A stretch of 64,000 bases of DNA from Paludibacteraceae bacterium (GTDB lineage: Bacteria > Bacteroidota > Bacteroidia > Bacteroidales > Paludibacteraceae): NCBI GenBank assembly GCA_017456885.1, contig JAFTIM010000004.1:124001-188000 (forward strand). The letters are read 5' to 3'. The notes beneath the pieces are model-generated. The model was not told the DNA's origin, searched no databases, and saw only the letters and a program-made list of their open reading frames with translations. The position numbers and the translations under genes are program-made. Positions within the stretch are counted from its first letter, which is position 1, and each line of letters begins with the position of its first letter. Positions 58,231-64,000 of this stretch are shown here, in pieces.

Positions 58231-59238
58231 TTATTTTTTAGCTGCCATCGCTTGAGCAGAGGTAATAAGAATCATCTTCACAACATCACTTACAGAGCAA
58301 CCGCGCGACAAATCATTAACAGGAGCCGCAATTCCCTGCAGAATAGGGCCGATTGCCTCTGCTCCACCCAAACGTTGAACCAACTTGTATGCGATATTGC
58401 CTACTTCAAGCGTTGGGCATACCAATGTATTGGCATGCCCTGCCACATGGCTGCCGGGGCATTTTATTTCTCCAACGGCTGCCACCAATGCAGCATCAGC
58501 TTGCAATTCCCCGTCAATTTCCATATCGGGAGCCATTTTTTGTGCCAAAGCCGTAGCTTCTACCACTTTATCCACAAATTCGTGCGAAGCACTTCCTTTC
58601 GTCGAAAAACTCAACATGGCAATTCGAGGTTCAAGTCCCACCAAATTACGCATTGTTTGACCCGTACAAACGGCAATCTGTGCCAATTCCGACGCCGACG
58701 GATTAGGCATTACAGCCATATCGGCAACCATTACAAGCCCATCTTCGCCATATTGTTTTTCTTTTGTGAAAAGCATACACGCCCCCGAAACAACACTAAT
58801 ACCCGGCAACGTTTTTATAATTTGCAAAGCCGGACGCAGTACATTTCCCGTAGTACTGCGAGCTCCTGCCAACTCACCGTCGGCATCGCCGTTTTTTATC
58901 ATCAGACATGCCAAATAAAGCGGGTCTTTTACCTTTTCGGTTGCCACCTCCAATGTCATTCCTTTATTCTTACGCAATTCATACAGAAGATTTGCATAAA
59001 ATGCACTCTTAGGATTATTTTCAGGGTCGATGATATGCGCTTTAACAATATTGTTCAATCCCAATTCGTTTGCTAAAGCATTGATTTTTACAGGATTTCC
59101 TAACAAATAAATATCTGCAGCCGCATCTTGCAAAATAATATCGGCAGCCTGCAATGTACGTGATTCATCTCCTTCGGGCAATACAATGCGTTGAGGATTG
59201 GCTTTTGCGCGAGCCAACAATTTTTCTAAAATCTCCAT
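58231..59238 (-). CDS. pta: Phosphate acetyltransferase
   Basis: 335 residues, the short single-domain form without the N-terminal DRTGG region. Conserved stretches include IVLPEGDESRTLQAADIIL near the start, ARSTTGNVLRPALQII at about 135 and KCPGSHVAGHANTLVCP at about 255. Converts acetyl-CoA to acetyl phosphate ahead of AckA. With nifJ it completes pyruvate to acetate. Confidence 0.97.
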   Translation of the reverse strand: MEILEKLLARAKANPQRIVLPEGDESRTLQAADIILQDAAADIYLLGNPVKINALANELGLNNIVKAHIIDPENNPKSAFYANLLYELRKNKGMTLEVATEKVKDPLYLACLMIKNGDADGELAGARSTTGNVLRPALQIIKTLPGISVVSGACMLFTKEKQYGEDGLVMVADMAVMPNPSASELAQIAVCTGQTMRNLVGLEPRIAMLSFSTKGSASHEFVDKVVEATALAQKMAPDMEIDGELQADAALVAAVGEIKCPGSHVAGHANTLVCPTLEVGNIAYKLVQRLGGAEAIGPILQGIAAPVNDLSRGCSVSDVVKMILITSAQAMAAKK

Positions 59239-59439
59239 TTTACTTAAAAGTTTATATTTAATTATCTAAAAGAAGGCACTCGAGCAAAGCCACAAGAAGT
59301 TTTGGACGAAATGTCATTTCTTGCAAAATTACAATCTTTTTTCGCAAGGGAATAATTTCTTAAACCCTTTTTTACCTTAAAAAGAGTCATTTTCTAAACA
59401 AAAAAATATCATTTTATGCACACTTTTAATGAAAATGTG

Positions 59440-59447
59440 TAATTTTG
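59440..59447 (+). promoter_or_regulatory. -7 promoter element of the acyl-CoA ligase gene
   Basis: TAATTTTG (TAnnTTTG) 31 bp before the start codon; the 240-bp gap to pta holds nothing else I recognise. Confidence 0.5.
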
Positions 59448-59478
59448 CACCGATTTTTTAATTATAAAACTTATAAAA

Positions 59479-61140
59479 ATGATAAAAGAAAACCTTGTAG
59501 AGCTGTTTTCAAGCAGCCTTAAAGAAAACTGGGAGAAACCGGCTTTCACAGACTATTTCGACAAAAAAACTTTTACTTATCAACAAGTGGCCGAACAAGT
59601 TGCTCAACTGCATCTTTTGTTTGAGAAATTGAATGTTCAAAAAAATGACAAAATCGCCTTGGTTGGTAAGAATGGTTCTTTGTGGTGTATTACTTATATT
59701 GCAACCGTTTCTTATGGAGCCGTCATTGTTCCGATGTTGCAAGACTTTCCTCCAGAGAATTTAACGAATATCATCAATCACTCCGATTCCAAAATTTTAT
59801 TTACAAGCGATTACATCTATAATAAACTTGACATCAATGAGCTTCCGAAAATAGAATCCATCATTTCGTTGGAAAATTTCAGTTGTATCCATTCGAAAAA
59901 CGAGCAAGATGCCACCTATATTAACGAATCCCAAAAACTATTCGCCGAGAAATATCCCAATGGTTATACAAAAGAGGATATACAATACGCCGAAGTGCCC
60001 AACTCCAACGTTGTATGTATGAGCTACACTTCAGGTACAACAGGTTTCAGCAAAGGCGTTATGCTTACTGCCAACAACCTTGCAGGAAACGTGGTGTTTG
60101 GCTTTGACACCAAATTGGTACACAAAAAGAAACTGCTTTCATTCTTGCCTTTAGCACATGCCTATTGTTGTGCATTCGACTTTTTGGCAGCATTTTGCGA
60201 TGGTTCGCACACCACCTATTTAGGAAAAATGCCCGCTGCTCCACTTTTAATGAAAGCACTTGCCGAAATCAAGCCGGACATCATTTTCACCGTTCCTCTG
60301 ATTATCGAAAAAGTTTATAAGAAAAAGATATTACCTGTCATCAGCAAACCTTACATGAAATTTTTAATGTCAATTCCATTTATTAAAAATGTGATTGGTG
60401 TAAAAATTCATTATCAACTGAAAAATGCGTTTGGAGGGAACTTTGAGCAAATAGTAATCGGAGGTGCGCCATTGAACCCCGAAGTGGAAGCTTTTTTGAA
60501 AAAAATCAAGATTCACTATTGCGTAGGCTACGGAATGACCGAGTGCGGACCGCTTATCTCTTATGATCCTTGGAGCGAGTATAAAGAAACTTCGGTTGGA
60601 AAAATTCTTCCTCGTATGGAAGTAAAAATCGCCTCGAACGATCCTTATAAAGAGATAGGTGAAATTCTTGTTCGAGGAGAACACGTTATGCTGGGGTATT
60701 ACAAAAACGAGGAAGCGACAAATGCTGTCATCGACAACGAAGGTTGGCTTCACACCGGCGATATGGGCTACATAGACCAAGATTACAACATCTATATTCG
60801 CGGACGCAACAAGAGCATGTTGCTCGGTGCAAACGGACAAAACATCTATCCTGAAGAAATTGAGGCCAAACTTAACAATATGCCGTATGTAACCGAAAGT
60901 GTTGTTGTTCAAAATAAGGCGTCGAAACTCATTGCATTAGTCTATCCAGATATGGAAGCCGTAAAATCCGAGAAACTTTCGGAAAAGGCATTGCTAAAAA
61001 TTATGGAACGCAACAAACGACATCTCAACAAACAAATTGCTGCTTACGAGCAAATTTCCGAGATTCGTATTCACAAAACCGAGTTTGAAAAAACCGCAAA
61101 AAAAAGTATCAAACGATTCTTGTATTCTGTGGAAGATTAA
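59479..61140 (+). CDS. AMP-binding long-chain fatty acid-CoA ligase
   Basis: 553 residues. ANL superfamily motifs in order: SYTSGTTGFSKGVMLT (P-loop-like A3) at about 178, VGYGMTECGP at about 350, GWLHTGDMGYID (A7) at about 420, GRNKSMLLGANGQNIYPEEIE (A8, given in part) at about 445, and a catalytic Lys near KTAKKSIKRF at the C-terminus. Activates a carboxylic acid, probably a long-chain fatty acid, by adenylation then CoA transfer. Single gene with its own promoter and terminator. Confidence 0.92.
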   Translation: MIKENLVELFSSSLKENWEKPAFTDYFDKKTFTYQQVAEQVAQLHLLFEKLNVQKNDKIALVGKNGSLWCITYIATVSYGAVIVPMLQDFPPENLTNIINHSDSKILFTSDYIYNKLDINELPKIESIISLENFSCIHSKNEQDATYINESQKLFAEKYPNGYTKEDIQYAEVPNSNVVCMSYTSGTTGFSKGVMLTANNLAGNVVFGFDTKLVHKKKLLSFLPLAHAYCCAFDFLAAFCDGSHTTYLGKMPAAPLLMKALAEIKPDIIFTVPLIIEKVYKKKILPVISKPYMKFLMSIPFIKNVIGVKIHYQLKNAFGGNFEQIVIGGAPLNPEVEAFLKKIKIHYCVGYGMTECGPLISYDPWSEYKETSVGKILPRMEVKIASNDPYKEIGEILVRGEHVMLGYYKNEEATNAVIDNEGWLHTGDMGYIDQDYNIYIRGRNKSMLLGANGQNIYPEEIEAKLNNMPYVTESVVVQNKASKLIALVYPDMEAVKSEKLSEKALLKIMERNKRHLNKQIAAYEQISEIRIHKTEFEKTAKKSIKRFLYSVED

Positions 61141-61156
61141 ACAAAATAACATATCG

Positions 61157-61193
61157 AAAAGAGGTTGCTTTATTAAGGCAACCTCTTTTTTTT
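61157..61193 (+). terminator. Terminator after the acyl-CoA ligase gene
   Basis: AAAGAGGTTGC ... GCAACCTCTTT stem with a short AT loop and eight T; also positioned to stop the reverse-strand XRE gene. Confidence 0.85.
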
Positions 61194-61211
61194 GTGCATT
61201 ATGAAACTAAT

Positions 61212-61451
61212 TTAAGCATCGCTTTCTTGGAAAAAATCATCAAAAAAATTGTAATCCATTACACACGAAATGCGAAGCAAAAGTGCCGTATCAATCGTTG
61301 GTTTTTGGAATATTTTGTATATATGATTGCGCGTACAAGGTATTTGCCTCGCAAGCCACGTTACCGTGCGTCCTTGTTCTTGCAACTTATTGCGAATAAA
61401 ATGACCAATATGTAAATTTTCGACTGGAATCAACATTAACACACATTTCAT
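61212..61451 (-). CDS. XRE-type helix-turn-helix protein
   Basis: 79 residues. A Cro/CI-like helix-turn-helix is visible at about 25-60: RTVTWLARQIPCTRNHIYKI, then PTIDTALLLRISCVMDYNFF, the usual XRE helices 2-4 and closing helix. Start at 61451, or an internal Met at residue 6 (MLIPVEN). It lies next to the degraded helicase/IS region and may be either a host or an element regulator. Confidence 0.8.
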   Translation of the reverse strand: MKCVLMLIPVENLHIGHFIRNKLQEQGRTVTWLARQIPCTRNHIYKIFQKPTIDTALLLRISCVMDYNFFDDFFQESDA

Positions 61452-61507
61452 TAGATCCTAAAAAAATGGCAGAACTTATCCTCATGCTATTTTAAATTTA
61501 CCATAGT

Positions 61508-63085
61508 TTACCGATCGACGGGTTTTTCGGGAGGACACAATAATCTTTCTAATACTTCATTCGTTACCTCTTCCTGATGGAGGAAATAGTCTTCTTGCCA
61601 GATTCTTGCAAGGTTCCAACCGAGATGTTCAAGCACGGTAGGCTGTACCAGTTCGCGGTCGCGCATCATCGGCGTGCGGTAGTAGCCTCGACCGTCAAAC
61701 AGAAGCCCTAATCGGTAAGTTCCCGGGCGGTTGGTATCCAGCACCGCCACATCCACGCGAAAATCACTGCGCCCGACATTCACATCCACCTGATAACCGG
61801 CTTTTCGGAGGTCTGTCGCCAAATGGTCGGCAAGCTGGTTAACGGTGGTGTTGCAAGGTGTCTCCGCATCTTCCGGCAGTTGCCCATTTTCTGCATAGTA
61901 CAGGAAGTTTTTCAGTCCTTGTACTCCCAAGGCATTCGATTTCTCCAAATCTATATCCTCGCTTGTCATACTGCTGAAAACCACCATTTCCTGACGGGCA
62001 CGCGTAACCGCCACATTCAGTCGGCGTTCACCACCGGCATTGTTGAGCGGACCAAAGTTCATGCTTATCTTACCATCCTCCGAAGGACCATAGCACACAG
62101 AGAATAAAATCACATCCCGCTCATCGCCCTGCACATTCTCTAAGTTCTTGACAAAGAGCGGTTCTGTCTGTTCTTCTCCATAGGCAGCCTTTAGCAACTG
62201 TTGGTTGCGTCCGATGCGTTCTTGCAGCAACTCATCAATGAGGTTCTGCTGTACGGTACTGAAAGCTATCACGCCTATAGATTGTCCGCTGTGCATTGGG
62301 TCTTTGAGGCGACGAATCACCTCATTTACAATGGCTTCCGCCTCTATGCGATTGGTGCGTGTGCGGCTGTAATCGTATATACCGTGCACATTCCGATAGC
62401 AGATATGGATCTCGCGATCATCAGCACTGGGGAAGGTGATGAGATGGTTGCCATAGTAATAGCGATTGGAAAAAGCAATAAGGCTCTCGTGACGCGAACG
62501 ATAGTGGTAATTGAGATAATGCTCAGGCATGCCGAGCGTGATACAGTCATCCAAAATCGACTCCATATCGTTGTGCTCCACATCATCGTCCGTATTGATT
62601 TCTCGCTGGAAGAAGGTGGTAGGAGGCATCTGCTTGGGGTCGCCCACAATGATGGCAGCATTGGCACGCGCGATGGCACCGACAGCTTCTGCCGTAGGAA
62701 TCTGTGAAGCCTCGTCAAAAAGCACTAAATTGAAGGGGGCGTTCTCAATAGGCAGGTATTGTGCGACGGACATAGGCGACATCAACATACAAGGGCAAAG
62801 GCGGCGGATGGTGTTGCCGTGCAACTGCATGAGTGTGCGGATGCTGACATTACGACCACGATTCTTTATCCATCGGCGGATAGCCACCAGCGATGCTTGC
62901 GTCTGCGGGTCGGGCGATAGCAGCAGTTTGCACTGTTCCGAGCGCATGACACAACGCAGGTATGTGCAACTTGTCCTTCTGGTGGAAACGAACGTTAGTG
63001 TTGCCGTCGCTGTTGCCCTTTGGGCTTCCTCCTCCTCGCAAGGCATAGCCAAAGCAAGCTTTGTCTCTGCTCTTGCTTCGTTCGT
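61508..63085 (-). pseudogene. 5'-truncated superfamily I helicase with C-terminal nuclease-like domain
   Basis: Open for about 525 codons but without the N-terminal part and Walker A expected of the large DUF4011/DUF3320-type helicases. What remains: Walker B-like LVLFDEASQIPTAEAVG, motif III GDPKQMPPTTFF, ENVQGDERDVILFSVCYG, and motif VI NVAVTRARQEM. The end is a PD-(D/E)XK-like fold of the MTES_1575 type (FRVDVAVLDTNRPGTYRLG). Base composition is clearly GC-richer than the rest of the window, pointing to transfer. Its upstream edge at about 63085 is joined directly to a transposase fragment. Confidence 0.72.
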
Positions 63086-63585
63086 CGGTTCTCTATGCCG
63101 ACAATCAAGTCGCCAATAACCGCCACACCGGGTCGATAACCAAGGAATTTCTTGTATGTTGGCTTTGCATCATACTTCTCAGTCTCTATGAACTGGTGAT
63201 CGAAGTCAACATCATACATCTCACCCTCTTTCAACTGACCAGTAGCGAACAGACAGTTGAGTAGTAAAGAATTGAGAGTGTCAGCTGTATTGAAATCGTA
63301 GGTCTTGCCTGTGTCGGATGTGTAGGAAATGTTATTCTGGGTAAGTTCCTTTATGGCTCTGAGAATCGTGTCGGCACTACATGTGCGAAGTGTCGGATGA
63401 AGCGAGAGATGGTACATCAGATGAGTGGTGACATCCTCTATGCATGAGCCGCCGCAGAAATAAACGCTCATAAGCGAACGTTTTCGTTCAGCCATATGAG
63501 CAGAAGCCAAACTTGTTTGGATTATGCCATGGTGAGAAAACGAAGGATGAAAACCAACGGATGATTTCGCTGTATTGATAACCAT
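63085..63585 (-). mobile_element. IS1380-family transposase, N-terminal fragment
   Basis: The reverse strand from the ATG at 63585 encodes about 167 residues matching the start of IS1380-family DDE transposases: FCGGSCIEDVTTHL, LRTCSADTILRAIKEL, YDVDFDHQFIETEKYDA with the first catalytic Asp, and GVAVIGDLIVGIENR. The frame then leaves the family and runs antisense-like into the helicase remnant, so the remaining two thirds of the transposase are gone. No complete terminal inverted repeats found. Confidence 0.75.
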
Positions 63586-63874
63586 ACAGTTTGCATCTCA
63601 TACCAAGGTTGAGTCTATTACAGATGAGAGCTTGGAGTCAATTAGCTCCATTATTGAAAATAATCCTCAAAAAGGAGTGAGTTTCTCAGATTTAATTGCC
63701 ACCTTTGTCATGTATGTCGGGTTTGATACATGTTTTTATTTGCAACATTAAGATAGGTAAAAAATCCGACATGGCAAAATCCTAAGCAACTTTTTGTTGC
63801 TCAGGTGCTTAAAAAAGTTTAATTTATAATAGTGTTGCGGAATTTAAGGTAAGATAGAAATCGTTGAGAAAAAG
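63586..63874. other. Gap with an inverted repeat, no confident gene
   Basis: A 7-bp inverted repeat ATGTCGG (63714-63720) / CCGACAT (63766-63772) flanks 45 AT-rich bases; it may be an IS end or a protein site. A forward frame of about 65 codons (63561-63750) is open without an ATG. A hairpin follows at 63781-63805. Confidence 0.35.
63781..63805 (-). terminator. Terminator-like hairpin after the partial right-end gene
   Basis: Ten-base-pair stem 63781-63790 / 63796-63805 (one G-T pair), loop of five A on the reverse strand, followed by ATTTTG. Positioned about 70 bp after the stop of the partial gene. Confidence 0.45.
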
Positions 63875-64000
63875 TTACTTTTTTCGCCAAACAATGTAAC
63901 TTGTGTTCTTAGGAATTTTGTTATATTTCTTGTAGTATTGTCCTCTGAATTCATCACCAAACTCATGCATACGACCATCCTCATCTACAGCCCAACCATA
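63875..64000 (-). CDS. C-terminal end of an unidentified protein (cut by window edge)
   Basis: The reverse strand is open from the window edge to a TAA at 63875-63877, giving 41 codons: YGWAVDEDGRMHEFGDEFRG, then a basic end with NTSYIVWRKK. Too short to assign. The sequence reads as coding by its even residue mix and lack of stops, but the family is unknown. Confidence 0.45.
   Translation of the reverse strand, partial: YGWAVDEDGRMHEFGDEFRGQYYKKYNKIPKNTSYIVWRKK

Noticed and set aside
63561-63750. Forward frame of about 65 codons
   Set aside because: No ATG start, overlaps the transposase start region and matches no family; kept only as a note on the gap.
1-64000. CRISPR array
   Set aside because: No regularly spaced direct repeats of 20-40 bp seen anywhere, and no cas gene.

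Overview
The window looks like a chromosomal segment of an anaerobic Bacteroidales (Bacteroidota) bacterium with a low-to-moderate GC content. The grounds are the promoter style (TAnnTTTG -7 boxes, with TTTG about 20 bp upstream in the best cases), many lipoproteins with a short lipobox, and type IX secretion (T9SS) genes (porX, porW) with T9SS-style C-terminal tails on neighbouring proteins. FISUMP-domain lipoproteins and a fermentative set (pyruvate:ferredoxin oxidoreductase, Pta, AckA) fit as well. Most genes are core housekeeping genes.

Layout. 1-5.4 kb: AsmA-like fragment, lipoprotein, class II ribonucleotide reductase, DUF4301 protein. 5.4-7.7 kb: accessory insert with a PD-(D/E)XK nuclease-like gene and a membrane coiled-coil/zinc-ribbon gene behind a long structured leader (element A). 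7.7-16.2 kb: reverse-strand genes for GGGtGRT protein/NifU-like scaffold, L27/L21, RuvB, a secreted endonuclease, NadE (glutaminase cysteine replaced by Gly), EngB and a symporter. 16.3-20.4 kb: CYTH protein, two T9SS-tailed secreted proteins, one frameshifted lipoprotein. 20.4-21.1 kb: EcoRI-type methyltransferase remnant, element C, tRNA-Arg(CCG), tRNA-Gln(CUG). 21.2-25.5 kb: porW-porX. 25.5-34.9 kb: hisB, kdsB, DUF4091 protein, M48 protease, MscS, YgiQ, PnuC-like, TtcA. 34.9-41.3 kb: RSH (ppGpp), M23 peptidase, alaS, lipoprotein. 41.3-42.5 kb: FISUMP lipoprotein with element B. 42.7-52.2 kb: dnaE, SGNH/sialate esterase fusion, nifJ. 52.3-53.3 kb: element D with a second FISUMP lipoprotein. 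53.4-61.1 kb: parE, gldA-like, MBL hydrolase, ackA, pta, acyl-CoA ligase. 61.2-64 kb: XRE regulator, then a GC-richer wreck (truncated helicase-nuclease joined to a truncated IS1380-type transposase) and a partial gene.

The most unusual signal is a family of four dispersed elements (A 7363-7608, B 42204-42465, C 20591-20763, D 52321-52540). Each can fold into a long segmented hairpin capped by a GCTCAC/GTGRGC stem, and A and B also share flanking sequence blocks. Outer stems differ between copies but stay paired, and A has a textbook promoter placing it inside a 5' leader. Each element lies about 35-90 bp upstream of a non-core gene, in that gene's orientation: FISUMP lipoproteins (twice), a nuclease-like operon, and a methyltransferase remnant. 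This suggests either a leader-RNA family or a cassette-like mobile unit. I could not match it to a known family from sequence alone.
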